64,000 nt of DNA from the NCBI RefSeq assembly GCF_900114455.1, contig NZ_FOTC01000004.1, forward strand, positions 189,320 through 253,319, read 5' to 3'. The position numbers and the translations under genes were made by a program. Shown here in pieces: positions 25,850-35,220 of the stretch (positions are counted from its first letter, which is position 1; each line of letters begins with the position of its first letter). Source of the DNA: Halogranum rubrum. Lineage in GTDB: Archaea; Halobacteriota; Halobacteria; Halobacteriales; Haloferacaceae. A model generated the notes under the pieces. It saw only the letters and a list, made by a program, of their open reading frames with translations. It searched no databases and was not told the origin of the DNA.

Positions 25850-27990
25850 GGTTTCTCCGCGACGACGACGAGTCGTTCGTCGTCGTCGACGTCCTCCAGT
25901 TCGATGTCGACCAGCGAGAGTACCTGCTCGCGCGTGGACATCCCGCTGATGTCGACCAGCCGGTTCCCCTGTGCGATGTAGATGTTCGGCAGTTTCGTCG
26001 CAGAGTTGCTGAACACCGACTCGCGGTTCAACACCTGCTCGACGTTCCGTTCGAGGTTCTCACCTTGTGCTTCGTAGACGGCGGCGTCTTCGAGTTTCAG
26101 TTTGACGACGCCCGCGTTGTCGACGATAGAGAGCTTCGTCCGCTTCTTCGACAGGAGGCCGAACAGGCGTTCGGTCGTCGCCTCTGCCGTGTAGACGTGC
26201 AGGCCGTCTGTCGACGCACTCGCTTCGATCTCTGTGGTGTCTGCATCGAGTGCGGCGGCGGCCGCTTCGATTCGTTCGTCGCCACTCACCGCTCCCTGCG
26301 AGAGGTCACGCGTCTGCAGTTCGGTCGACCCCTCGGCTTCGGCCCGGAGCAGGTTCCGAGAGGCGTCGTACTCGACTTTCGCCTCGACCGTCTCCTGATT
26401 CGCGCCCATCCCGATGACGGAGTCGACTGCCTCACGGCGGAGTCGCTCTATCTCTTCTTCCGTTGGGTCCATCACGTTCCGCTCGACGACGTCGCGAACC
26501 ATCGCGAGAGCGACGCCGATGGTACTGATTGTCTCGTGGTTCGTCGCCAACCGCACGTCGTAGTCGGTGTTCTCTGCGAGATACGGGAGGAGTGTGGCAC
26601 TGCCACCGCCACCGCCGACGAGTTCCAAGAGGTCGGCGTTGAGGTCGTACTCGTCGATGATGTCCTCGATGACGGGCTGAATCGTGCCGATACTCACGTC
26701 GAGCACCGCTCTGGCCGCAGACTCCACGTCCGTTCCAAGTTCGGCGGCCAGCGGTTCGAACGCCCGTCTCGCAGCCTCCGGGTTGCCTGCCGCGTACCAG
26801 TCGTCGTCGACGAGTCCGAGGAGGTTCGACGCCCCACTCGGCGTGAGCGCGTATCGCGTTCCGTCGCTCGTCTCGATGGCGACGTACGCCGGGTCGTCCG
26901 GTTTCGGGTGGACGCGGACGAGTTTCGGGTCCACGATGTCCTCCGGGTCGGCGTAGACGGCGTAGGGTAGGTCGGCGATGTGAGCGCTTCGCGGGCCGGA
27001 GGCGACGACGTCGCCGTCTTCGACGCGAATCATCGACCCACCTGCGACACCCTCCGTCCGGATGTCGAGCGTCTCCAAGAACGTCGTGTGGTCGCCGATT
27101 TCGGCGGACTTCCACTTCGGTTGCCCGCGTTCGATGATACTGATGTCGGAGGAGGTGCCGCCGACTTCGACGAACACGCCGTCGGTGACGTTCTCGTACA
27201 TCAACGCGCCTGCGACGCCCGCTGCCGGACCGGAGAGGATGGTCTGAATCGGGCGGCGTTGCATCTCCTCTATCTCCATCACCCCGCCGTCGGAGCGCAT
27301 GATCATGAGCGGTGCCGTCACGCCCATCCCTTCGATACCGGCGGCCGTCGAACGCGACGTCTCCATCATCCGCGGGAGGATGCTCGCGTTGACGACGGCG
27401 GTTCGCGTCCGGACTTTCAGCCCGTAGCGTTTCGAGACGACGTTCGCCCCGATAGCGGCGAATCCGGCTTCGCGAGCCATCTCACAGACCTGCTCTTCCG
27501 CACGCGGGTCGTCGACGCCGAACACTTGGCTGGCGACGACGGCTTCGACGCCCTCGTCTCTGAACGTCTCGAAGGCGGCGTGAATCTCGTCTTCGGGGAC
27601 GCCGTCGTCCAGCGAGACGAACGCCTGCGTCGTCTCGATGACTTGGTCGTTCTTCAGGTCGATGTTCTCGACGTCTGTCTCGGACCTGCCGCGGCGACCT
27701 TTCAGCCCCTTCCCCATACCGACGATACCGACTTTCGCCACGTCGCCTTCGAGGAGTGCGTTCGTCGCTTGGGTCGTCCCGTGCGCGAGAAACACGACGT
27801 CCTCCGGAGAGGCGTCTATCTCGTCGAGAATCTGTGAGGCGGCGTCGACGATACCGGCGGCGACACCGTCGTCTGCGTCGTGTGTCGTTGGAACCTTGAC
27901 CTGGTCGAGGAGTTCGAGCGATTCACTGTCGATAGCGACAGCGTCGGTGAACGTCCCGCCCACGTCGATTCCGACTCGTATGTTTGTCAT
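25846..27990 (-). CDS. Hydantoinase/oxoprolinase A subunit (HyuA family)
   Basis: The 714-residue protein has the ASKHA ATPase core of HyuA/5-oxoprolinase enzymes: GIDVGGTFTDAVAID (residues 7-21), AHGTTQATNALL, SDGGVMEIEEMQ with ILSGPAAGVAGAL, FVEVGGTSSDISII and the late LVGGGGGSATLL. These proteins use ATP to open a cyclic amide or to carboxylate a ketone. No HyuB subunit is encoded nearby, which is unusual, and residues ~560-714 form an extra C-terminal region rich in Glu and Ala. It starts 6 nt after the carrier stop and overlaps the M78 protease gene by 4 nt. Confidence 0.88.
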   Translation of the reverse strand: MTNIRVGIDVGGTFTDAVAIDSESLELLDQVKVPTTHDADDGVAAGIVDAASQILDEIDASPEDVVFLAHGTTQATNALLEGDVAKVGIVGMGKGLKGRRGRSETDVENIDLKNDQVIETTQAFVSLDDGVPEDEIHAAFETFRDEGVEAVVASQVFGVDDPRAEEQVCEMAREAGFAAIGANVVSKRYGLKVRTRTAVVNASILPRMMETSRSTAAGIEGMGVTAPLMIMRSDGGVMEIEEMQRRPIQTILSGPAAGVAGALMYENVTDGVFVEVGGTSSDISIIERGQPKWKSAEIGDHTTFLETLDIRTEGVAGGSMIRVEDGDVVASGPRSAHIADLPYAVYADPEDIVDPKLVRVHPKPDDPAYVAIETSDGTRYALTPSGASNLLGLVDDDWYAAGNPEAARRAFEPLAAELGTDVESAARAVLDVSIGTIQPVIEDIIDEYDLNADLLELVGGGGGSATLLPYLAENTDYDVRLATNHETISTIGVALAMVRDVVERNVMDPTEEEIERLRREAVDSVIGMGANQETVEAKVEYDASRNLLRAEAEGSTELQTRDLSQGAVSGDERIEAAAAALDADTTEIEASASTDGLHVYTAEATTERLFGLLSKKRTKLSIVDNAGVVKLKLEDAAVYEAQGENLERNVEQVLNRESVFSNSATKLPNIYIAQGNRLVDISGMSTREQVLSLVDIELEDVDDDERLVVVAEKP

Positions 27991-27996
27991 CGTTCG

Positions 27997-29295
27997 TTAG
28001 ACTCCGAAGAGGTAGACCGAGGCGATAATTCCTACGGCTGCTGTCAACCACGCGAACGGAAGCACGCTCTTCGTGATGGCGTTGACGTTCACGCCCATCT
28101 CGTCGGCCGTCCACGCGTTGTGCGTGTTCGTCGGGTCGGCGGGGGCCTGCACGCGGAGCGCGCTGACCGCCGTCGTCGTGATGAGCGCCGGGTTGACGCC
28201 GATTGCGGCGAGTACACCGATGATACCGCTTCCGAGACCCCAGAGGTTGAGCGGGCCGCGGTAGAGTGCCAGCGGTGCGAGGACGATGAACATCACCGCG
28301 TAGAGAACCATATTCTCGGGGATGATAGCCGAGAGGAGCGGTTCCATCGTCGTCGCCACCGACTCGGCGAAGACAGCCTTCAGCAGCCAGCCGATAGCGA
28401 CCATCAGCGCGATGGCCGGGGCCGCATTCGAAATCCCTTCGTGGAACGCGTGTGTCACCTGGTTCAGCGTCTGTTTCGGATTCGTCAACCCCTTCGCGCC
28501 AGGCTTGCTGAAGACGGCGGCGAACAGGATACCGACGACGAACGCCGGAAGCACTGGCAGCCCAGCGATGACTAGTACGACTGGAAGAACGGGCGCAAAC
28601 AGTGCGTACGTCGGGACGTTTGAGCCCATCTGTTCGATGTTCTCCGCACCGGTACCTCCTTCGGCCGCCCACGTTGCCTGCAACGAAGAGGTCCGCGTCT
28701 GAAACGTGATGTATCCCAATCCAGCGAGGAGTGCGGCAGCACCTGTCGGGAGTGCCCACACCATGACGCTCTGCAGTTGGATACCGGTCACGTCGGCGTA
28801 GAAGACCCAGTTCGCCGGGTTGAACATCACGCCGTTGGCGTACCCGAGAAGGACGATTCCCGCCGCAATCTTGCGTGGGAAGCCGATACTGACCATAATC
28901 GGGAAGACGATGGTCGCAATCATGATGAACGCGCCGAGGCCAGAGATGCTCGTCGCGATGACGGCGACGGCGATGTACAACAGTACCGCGACCATGAACG
29001 GACTGTCGCCGCCGAGTTCCGCCGCCGTCTTGACTAAGTCTTCGGCGATGCCAGTCTGTTCGACGATTGCGCCGAGTGCCGCCCCGAAGAAGACGGCGAC
29101 GAACGCCGCACTCAACCGTGTCGATCCGCCTACGATGACGTCGTTGAGAATCTGTTCGTAGCCTAATCCACCGACCACCGCGATACCGAGTGCCATCGCC
29201 GCGAGTGCGACGAACGTCGGCACCAACTCGGTCATCATCAGGAGGCCGAAGATGGCAAACACTGCGATAATCCCTACTGCATTGAGTATGCTCAT
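27997..29295 (-). CDS. Multi-pass carrier of the ion-transporter superfamily (GntP/CitMHS-like)
   Basis: The 432-residue protein has about 12 hydrophobic helices. An N-terminal GIIAVFAIFGLLMMTELVP segment, a central ATSISGLGAFIMIATIVFPI hairpin-type segment, and a second half with APLALYRGPLNLWGLGSGI point to the IT superfamily, which moves gluconate, citrate or C4-dicarboxylates. The exact family is uncertain. ATG 29295 is chosen since a TATA element (AATTATATATA on the minus strand, 29328-29341) precedes it; the longer frame upstream has no hydrophobic logic. It leads the hydantoinase operon and presumably imports its substrate. Confidence 0.75.
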   Translation of the reverse strand: MSILNAVGIIAVFAIFGLLMMTELVPTFVALAAMALGIAVVGGLGYEQILNDVIVGGSTRLSAAFVAVFFGAALGAIVEQTGIAEDLVKTAAELGGDSPFMVAVLLYIAVAVIATSISGLGAFIMIATIVFPIMVSIGFPRKIAAGIVLLGYANGVMFNPANWVFYADVTGIQLQSVMVWALPTGAAALLAGLGYITFQTRTSSLQATWAAEGGTGAENIEQMGSNVPTYALFAPVLPVVLVIAGLPVLPAFVVGILFAAVFSKPGAKGLTNPKQTLNQVTHAFHEGISNAAPAIALMVAIGWLLKAVFAESVATTMEPLLSAIIPENMVLYAVMFIVLAPLALYRGPLNLWGLGSGIIGVLAAIGVNPALITTTAVSALRVQAPADPTNTHNAWTADEMGVNVNAITKSVLPFAWLTAAVGIIASVYLFGV

Positions 29296-29308
29296 GGTGT
29301 GATACACC
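29296..29308. promoter_or_regulatory. Palindrome next to the carrier start codon
   Basis: GGTGTGATACACC has 5-bp arms around 3 nt and lies immediately before the carrier ATG, where a bound protein would block transcription start or leave a small hairpin at the mRNA 5' end. Confidence 0.3.
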
Positions 29309-29536
29309 GAGTCAATGTGTGAATTACCCCTATATATAATTATCGAACATGGCGGCGACAGAGTTGTGTAGAATTGTAGATAAGAACAGTGCACCCGGCA
29401 TCGAGTGTACAGTGATTGGTCACTCGACACCCTTCACAAGGCGAAGAGAGCTGGTTCACGGAGAGACTACCGGACTCTGCCCACACGAAGGAGTTGACAA
29501 TCGAGTGAGAACAATCGAACAGCTCGTTCGAGTGAA

Positions 29537-29696
29537 TTCCACGACGTGGAACAGCTGTTCCATTCGAGTCTGAGATAGCGGAAGTTAGCAGTAACAATCA
29601 TTATGAACCTACGCTAGTCGAACTGTGTTCCACGCTGCGGAATAGTCGTCTCACAGGATGGGATACGTTTATAACGAACGTTCGCAATGATGCGAG
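29537..29696. promoter_or_regulatory. Operator cluster between the hydantoinase operon and its IclR gene
   Basis: TTCCACGACGTGGAA (29537-29551) is a 7-bp-arm palindrome, overlapped by GGAACAGCTGTTCC (29548-29561, perfect 14-mer). TTCCACGCTGCGGAA (29628-29642) is a degenerate copy of the first. TTCGCAATGATGCGAG (29681-29696) straddles the expected transcription start of the IclR gene, after a TATA element GTTTATAAC at 29668-29676. Confidence 0.55.
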
Positions 29697-29702
29697 TAGA
29701 CA

Positions 29703-30470
29703 ATGGGAGACGAACACACCACACCGATGAAATCCGTCGTCACGGCGCTAGACATACTCGAAACGCTCCAAGAACAGGGGACGGCAGGCGTCTCCGAGAT
29801 TGCGGACGCGAGTGGCCGACCGAAGAGCACCGTCCACCGTCACCTCGATACGTTTCTCGAGTGCGGATACGTCGTCAAGGAAGACACGGAGTACTGTATC
29901 GCCTTGAAGTCACTGCGACTCGCGTCGAGTGCACTCAGTCGACAGTTGGTCTATCCGGTGACGAAATCTGTCGTGCAGGAGCTCGCGGCGGAGACGGGCG
30001 AATCCGCCGCTATCGCCGTCGAAGAGAACGGACGTGCGGTGTACCTCTGTTACGACCGAGCGAACCAAGCAGTCCGCACCGACGCGCGACTCGGGATTCA
30101 GTTGTGTCTCCACTGCACCGGTGCCGGGAAAGCTATCTTCGCACACATGTCGGAAGCGGAGCGAGACGCCGTCATCGAGCAACACGGCCTGCCGAAGAAG
30201 ACGGACCGAACGATCACCGACCGCGACGAACTCGAAGACGAACTCGCCGAGATTCGGGAGACGGGCCTCTCGTTCGACGACGAAGAGCGCGTCGACGGCA
30301 TGCGCGGTATCGCCACACCGATTCAGAACCGCGAGACGGGCGAACTCCTCGGTGCGTTGACCGTCGCCGGGCCGACTCGCCGAATCAACGGTGAGCGATT
30401 CAGAACCGAGTTACCTGACCTCCTCCGCCGTGCGTCGAAGATGGTCGAAGTCAACATTACATATTCCTGA
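29703..30470 (+). CDS. IclR-family transcriptional regulator (copy 2)
   Basis: The 255-residue protein has a winged helix-turn-helix at residues ~10-60 (GVSEIADASGRPKSTVHRHL) and an IclR effector domain with LGIQLCLHCTGAGKAIFAHM and ERVDGMRGIATPI. It is transcribed away from the carrier/HyuA/M78/FAD operon, with a 407-nt region between them full of palindromes, so it most likely controls that operon and itself. The ligand is presumably the imported substrate or a cyclic-amide intermediate; this is inference. Confidence 0.88.
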   Translation: MGDEHTTPMKSVVTALDILETLQEQGTAGVSEIADASGRPKSTVHRHLDTFLECGYVVKEDTEYCIALKSLRLASSALSRQLVYPVTKSVVQELAAETGESAAIAVEENGRAVYLCYDRANQAVRTDARLGIQLCLHCTGAGKAIFAHMSEAERDAVIEQHGLPKKTDRTITDRDELEDELAEIRETGLSFDDEERVDGMRGIATPIQNRETGELLGALTVAGPTRRINGERFRTELPDLLRRASKMVEVNITYS

Positions 30471-30964
30471 AGACGATGTGCATTACGCGGTTAGTTCTGT
30501 AATGCATACGACGATGGACGTTTCGACTCGACCGAGAACTGCTCGTCTCTCGGACCGACGAAGACATCCCACCGAATCCACGTAGACGGTTGTTTCTGCA
30601 GACTGCCATGAGCTATGGCCGAACCACATTAATCTGAACACATCTGTCTTTCTCTTCTAATAAATTTTCACTCTTTAGAATATAGAAATTTAAATAAAGA
30701 GCTTCTATCCGAATATAACCAAGAATCGGCTCTAAAAGTGCGTTTAACTTGTCTCAATTTGAAACTCAGAGGCAAGACTATCTATCTTTGCTGTGAGATT
30801 TGCTCTCTATATACCTATTTTGAGAGTTCTCTTTGGATTTATCTACTCTGTCTATCGCTGTTCAGAGTAACCCGTTCGGCAACGTTCACGCTAGGGTCTT
30901 ATTCTACCACTGGGCTGACAGTATCAACCACGTACTTATCGAACGCCGACTACAACTACCGGTA
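30471..30964. other. AT-rich non-coding gap
   Basis: About 490 nt. Bases 30600-30880 are strongly A/T-rich and hold several TATA-like runs but no credible gene; the frames there encode cysteine- and tyrosine-rich, non-haloarchaeal-looking peptides. It resembles the AT-rich gaps at 3200-3540 and 11930-12230. Confidence 0.4.
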
Positions 30965-31306
30965 ATGAGCGACCGGTTGGCAGACCGACTCAAAGAGATT
31001 GGTGAGCAAAACGACCCGACGTTGCCTAGCGACCCGTTTGAGCGATATCTCTACAAGGATGAGGTGACGTTCTCGGCCTTCCAGTACATGCTTCGAAACC
31101 CTACTCAGAGCTTTTCGCGAACGCACGTCGGCAAGAACATCCCGTTCAGTGGGAGTGTGCTGCAGCAGTCCGACCGGTGGGACAAGTACCTCGAACACGG
31201 AATGGTAGAGAGAGTCGAGACAGACACACCGTGGGACGAGTACGTCGTCGTCGAAGACTCACCGTACGTGGAGTTCCTGCGGGAACTGTACTCGTTCGAG
31301 GAGTGA
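30965..31306 (+). CDS. Hypothetical acidic protein, 113 residues
   Basis: The product has haloarchaeal composition and ordered-looking helices (MSDRLADRLKEIGEQND; VTFSAFQYMLRNPTQSFSRT; VEFLRELYSFEE). The segment from residue ~40, with RTHVGKNIPFSGSVLQQSDRW and WDKYLEHGMVERVETDTPWDEY, reads like a winged-helix unit with a beta wing, so a DNA-binding role is possible but unproven. ATG 30965 is preferred, as the upstream in-frame extension lies in AT-rich non-coding sequence. It has no operon partner: the next gene starts 293 nt later, across a gap with nothing recognisable. Confidence 0.55.
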   Translation: MSDRLADRLKEIGEQNDPTLPSDPFERYLYKDEVTFSAFQYMLRNPTQSFSRTHVGKNIPFSGSVLQQSDRWDKYLEHGMVERVETDTPWDEYVVVEDSPYVEFLRELYSFEE

Positions 31307-31599
31307 CGGCTCTACTGCCAGCACCTTTCTACCCCTGAACAAGTGCCGTTCCATGTTCGTATTCGCTCTCTGCTGTCCATCTGAATCCACGGGTCTGATT
31401 CGTCGATAGCCGACGGGAACAGTCTGAGCGACCGCTCTTCACACGACCACAGTTTCGTCGTGTGAACGGACGCCTTCTTGCTCTCCGTCGCTCTCCTGGC
31501 GTGCGAGTCGAACCACCTTCGAACAGCAAGATTCTGAGACTGCGTCGTCTCGACAACCGTTCCATCAGACATATCTGTCACTGAGAGAGAGCGCAACCA

Positions 31600-33018
31600 A
31601 TGCCCTCCATCCGGCATGACGACACCCCACAGACGCCACTCGGGTTTCTTCCCGTTCTCGCTGCCAACGTCCTCCCGCTCGCCGGAGTGGTGTGGTTCGG
31701 CTGGGACCCCGAAACGCTCGTCGCTATCTACGCGCTAGAGCTGTTGGTGCTGTTGCCGCTCGCGGGGATGAAGGCACTGTTCGCTGGCAAACCGCCCGCT
31801 TCCGACCGCGAGAACGGCGTCTTCAGCGTCTCCGAGAGCGACCTCGCGGACAAACGGGGGAGTGTCACCGTTCACGACCGTTTGCCGCCGGTCTATCCCC
31901 GGAACGTCCCGTTCACCGTCGCGGTTGTCAGCGGTGGCGTGTGGGTCGGTTTCTTCGTCCTCGCTCCAGTCTCGGAAGCCGTCGCGTTCCTCGACGTCCT
32001 CGGCCGTCCGGAGGTACTGCTCAGCGTCGGTGCACTGGTCGTCAGCCAGGTCGTCGAGACGACCCACACCTACTTCCGGAGCGGCCGATATGCGGAGGTC
32101 TCTCCGTACGCTGTCGTCGAAGTTCCGGCTCGACAGGCGTTCTTCCTCTCGGTCTTCCTGTTCGTCGTCGCAGTCGGCGGAGCGACGCCTGTGCTCGTCG
32201 TGTTCGTGTTCGTGAAGGTGCTCTTCGAGTGGTCTGGAGTCCGCGCCGAACGTGGCGGCGGCGGACGGGTCACTGGCTGGCTCTCCGGCCCCGACAGCGA
32301 CACGACCGTCGACTCGGTCGACGTACCTGCGGGGCAGTCGTCAGTCACGATCGACGTCGACCGGCGCTCGGTCGCGGCGGCCGCAGTCTGGCGGGCGGCC
32401 ACCACGACGGGACCGTTCTACGTCGTGTTGGCCGTGTTCGTCTGGCTCGGCGTACCCTCGTTCCTCGGCGACGGAGCGCCCTCGCTGGCGCTTTGGGTCG
32501 TGAGCGGTCTCGCCGGCCTCGTCCTCTTGGGTCTCATGCTCGTCGGCGACATCGTGGAGGCCGTTCTCGCGAACGGGTGGACGACGTACCACCGAATCGA
32601 CGACCACCTCGTCGCCCACGACCGCTTGACCGACGAGCCACAGTGGGCGACGCCAATCAGTGAACTTCGTGACGCCGCTGTCGTCGAAACGCGACCCGCC
32701 GACCGGCACTTCGGAACGCGAACACTCACCGTGACGACGGGCTGGGGCGACGACGAGACCGAGCGAACGCTCGGCCCAGTCAACGACCCGAAGACGTTCA
32801 CCGATACGTTCGACCTTCCGCTCCGGTCGACCGACCTCTCGCCGCTCGACCGGCGGTTCGTCGGTGCTGCGGTCGGTTCGGCTGTCTGCATCGCCGCTGG
32901 CGTCGTCGTCGTGGCTGCCACACCAGTCGGTCCGTCCGTTCCGTGGGTGGTCCTCCCGATGTCTCTTCCGTTTCTCGGTGCCGTCCCGATGGGCTTCTGG
33001 AAACTCGCACACCCGTGA
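31600..33018 (+). CDS. Multi-pass membrane protein (DUF6498-like)
   Basis: The 472-residue protein has about eight hydrophobic helices. The N-terminal FLPVLAANVLPLAGVVWFGW followed by ETLVAIYALELLVLLPLAG is characteristic of the uncharacterised DUF6498 family. After about residue 320 a soluble domain of ~80 residues (DDHLVAHDRLTDEPQWATPI to TLTVTTGWGDDETERTL) resembles a short PH-like membrane-protein domain, followed by a last pair of helices. Function is unknown. It stands alone on the plus strand, with RNase HI encoded convergently downstream. Confidence 0.6.
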   Translation: MPSIRHDDTPQTPLGFLPVLAANVLPLAGVVWFGWDPETLVAIYALELLVLLPLAGMKALFAGKPPASDRENGVFSVSESDLADKRGSVTVHDRLPPVYPRNVPFTVAVVSGGVWVGFFVLAPVSEAVAFLDVLGRPEVLLSVGALVVSQVVETTHTYFRSGRYAEVSPYAVVEVPARQAFFLSVFLFVVAVGGATPVLVVFVFVKVLFEWSGVRAERGGGGRVTGWLSGPDSDTTVDSVDVPAGQSSVTIDVDRRSVAAAAVWRAATTTGPFYVVLAVFVWLGVPSFLGDGAPSLALWVVSGLAGLVLLGLMLVGDIVEAVLANGWTTYHRIDDHLVAHDRLTDEPQWATPISELRDAAVVETRPADRHFGTRTLTVTTGWGDDETERTLGPVNDPKTFTDTFDLPLRSTDLSPLDRRFVGAAVGSAVCIAAGVVVVAATPVGPSVPWVVLPMSLPFLGAVPMGFWKLAHP

Positions 33019-33161
33019 CCGGTTCGCTGGCCGCACGTCAAGAGGGGGACAATCAGTACAGCGAACTGACTCCCGAAACACGAACCAACTCACCCCTGCT
33101 CCACCGGTAAACAACCGTGCAGACCGTGGTCGAACGTCCTCGAAGACGACTCCGCCGACTC

Positions 33162-33869
33162 TCAGGGTCCGAATGCCGCGATATCGGCGCCGACTGTGGC
33201 CAGCGCGTCGGCGGGGTTCGGGTCGCTATCTGCCAAATGGGTGTACCGATGTTCTGGGATATTCGACAGCGCTACTGCGATAGCCTCGCTGTACGTCTCG
33301 ACGCCCGGTTCTGTTGGGTCGTCGCCGTCCCACACGTCACGGATGACCGTCATCGAGTCGATACGAACGTCCACTCTGTGGGGTTCGTAGCGAGTCAGCA
33401 GTTCGGAGAGTCCGAGTTGGAGAGCGACGTACTCGGCAGTGTTGTTCCCCGCCCGGGAGCCGACGGGACGGCCGAGACGGGCGAGTTGGTTCTCCTCGGC
33501 GTCCATGATGACAGCGCCCGCACCCGCGGGGCCGGGATTGCCGCGTGAACTTCCGTCGACGTACAGGACGAATCCGTCGCCTGTCGGTTCGGGAGCAGGT
33601 GGTCGTGTGAGTTCCGATTCGGAGAGAGTTTCGAGCGCTCGACGCAGCTCTGTCGAAGTGGTCGCAGGGTCGAACAGACCCCCGTAACCAGGGACAGCGT
33701 CGTCGATAGCCTCGGTGGCGGCTCCCATCTCGTAGCCTACCTGTCCGAGTACCTCGTCGACGAGCGTGGCGAGCGGCGAAAGATGTTCGGCCGGGAGCGG
33801 TTCGTCGGTCACGCTATCAGCCTCTTCGACTTTCGGTTTCGGCACCTCAGCCTCTTCGCCTGGTCGCAC
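33162..33869 (-). CDS. rnhA: Ribonuclease HI with N-terminal extension
   Basis: Residues ~100-235 form an RNase HI domain with all four catalytic acids: Asp in YVDGSSRGNPG (~residue 103), Glu in TAEYVALQLGL (~144), Asp in VRIDSMTVIR (~169) and Asp in DPNPADALATVGAD (~218). It cleaves RNA in RNA-DNA hybrids, for primer removal and R-loop clearance. The first ~95 residues are an acidic, partly helical extension found in haloarchaeal RNases HI. The start is GTG 33869; no in-frame ATG precedes it. Confidence 0.88.
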   Translation of the reverse strand: MRPGEEAEVPKPKVEEADSVTDEPLPAEHLSPLATLVDEVLGQVGYEMGAATEAIDDAVPGYGGLFDPATTSTELRRALETLSESELTRPPAPEPTGDGFVLYVDGSSRGNPGPAGAGAVIMDAEENQLARLGRPVGSRAGNNTAEYVALQLGLSELLTRYEPHRVDVRIDSMTVIRDVWDGDDPTEPGVETYSEAIAVALSNIPEHRYTHLADSDPNPADALATVGADIAAFGP

Positions 33870-34124
33870 CTCTGCATAGCGGCTCTCAGTAGCCGAGAAA
33901 CATAATCCCTTCAGGTGCCACCCGTCGCTTTCCGGGATTCTGCAGCCACGTGGCGTACGAGAACGGCCGACGGTACCACCATCTCACCCCGAGTCACCGG
34001 TCACACCACGCAGTACGGAAGGTGACTGTCTCACGAAGGTCGAACGTGGGTACGCCGAGGTGCAGTCGGACTGTCCGATACCGCCGACCCAGCCCTTTTG
34101 TTTCAGGAGACCGAACTTGCGTTA

Positions 34125-35084
34125 ATGGTCAGATTCTCCCCGCAACGTACCGAGACAGCCGAACCAGAGGAGACAGAGACGGCCGAGCAGTCAGCAACAC
34201 AACTGTGTCCGGAGTGTGAATCGGAGGCAATCGTTCAGGACGGCGACGAACTGCTGTGTGAGGACTGTGGGCTCGTCCTCGACGAACAGACGATCGACCG
34301 TGGGCCGGAGTGGCGGGCGTTCAACGCCAGCGAGCGGGATTCGAAATCGCGTGTCGGCGCACCGACGACGAAGACGATGCACGACAAGGGGCTGACCACC
34401 CAGATCGACTGGAAGAACAAAGACGCCTACGGGAACTCACTATCCTCGAGAAAGCGCGAGCAGATGAGCCGGCTGCGGACGTGGCAAGAGCGCGTCCGAA
34501 CGAAGGATGCTGGTGAGCGCAATCTCCAGTTTGCGCTCTCGGAGATGGATCGGATGGCTTCGGCACTCGGCGTCCCGAAATCGACGCGTGAAGTCGCCTC
34601 GGTCATCTACCGGCGCGCCCTCAACGAGGATTTGATTCGTGGACGCTCGATCGAGGGGGTCGCGACGGGCTGTCTGTATGCTGCCTGTCGTCAAGAAGGG
34701 ATTCCGCGCAGCCTCGACGAAGTAGCCGACGTCTCGCGGGTTCCCTATCAGGAGATCGGACGAACCTATCGATACGTTGCCAAAGAACTGAGTCTCGAGA
34801 TGCGGCCCGTCGATCCCAAAGAGTACGTCCCACGGTTTGCCTCCGAGTTAGACGTTCCCGAGGAGGTCGAACAGAAGGCAAACGACGTCATCGATACAGC
34901 GGCCGAGGAGGGATTGCTCTCTGGGAAGTCGCCAACTGGGTTTGCGGCTGCAGCGCTGTACGCGGCAGGACTGCTCTGTAACAAGAAGCGGACTCAGAAA
35001 GAAGTGGCCGACGTAGCGCAAGTGACAGAGGTGACGATTCGAAACCGGTATCAAGAGCAAATCGAAGCGATGGGGATTCACTAA
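34125..35084 (+). CDS. tfb: Transcription initiation factor TFIIB (TFB)
   Basis: The 319-residue protein has an N-terminal zinc ribbon (Cys28, Cys31, Cys45, Cys48), the B-finger/linker region with GAPTTKTMHDKGLTTQIDW, and two cyclin-like repeats (about 125-215 and 220-312) ending in the DNA-binding VTEVTIRNRYQEQIEAMGI segment. It recruits RNA polymerase to TATA/BRE promoters. Haloarchaea carry several TFB genes, and each can favour different promoters. ATG 34125 gives the standard N-terminus; the 9-residue in-frame extension is unlikely. It is monocistronic. Confidence 0.95.
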   Translation: MVRFSPQRTETAEPEETETAEQSATQLCPECESEAIVQDGDELLCEDCGLVLDEQTIDRGPEWRAFNASERDSKSRVGAPTTKTMHDKGLTTQIDWKNKDAYGNSLSSRKREQMSRLRTWQERVRTKDAGERNLQFALSEMDRMASALGVPKSTREVASVIYRRALNEDLIRGRSIEGVATGCLYAACRQEGIPRSLDEVADVSRVPYQEIGRTYRYVAKELSLEMRPVDPKEYVPRFASELDVPEEVEQKANDVIDTAAEEGLLSGKSPTGFAAAALYAAGLLCNKKRTQKEVADVAQVTEVTIRNRYQEQIEAMGIH

Positions 35085-35190
35085 GCAGTGGTCGCCCGTG
35101 GAGTCTGTCTTGACGATACCCGTCTCTCACATAACTGTTGATTGTCATCTCTTGGTCGAATCCCGCGTTCGAACAGGTTTCGAGTGAAAT

Positions 35191-35200
35191 CCTTATAAGG
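35191..35200 (+). promoter_or_regulatory. TATA box for the HAD hydrolase gene
   Basis: CCTTATAAGG, itself a perfect 10-bp palindrome, is centred 25 nt before the ATG at 35221 and predicts a leaderless transcript. Confidence 0.6.
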
Positions 35201-35220
35201 TTGACCTCCAAACAAAGCAT

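Noticed and set aside
31312..31617. Minus-strand frame of 101 codons between the hypothetical gene and the DUF6498-like gene
   Set aside because: Basic, Ser/Arg-rich product with no family and no promoter; it overlaps the start of a good gene.
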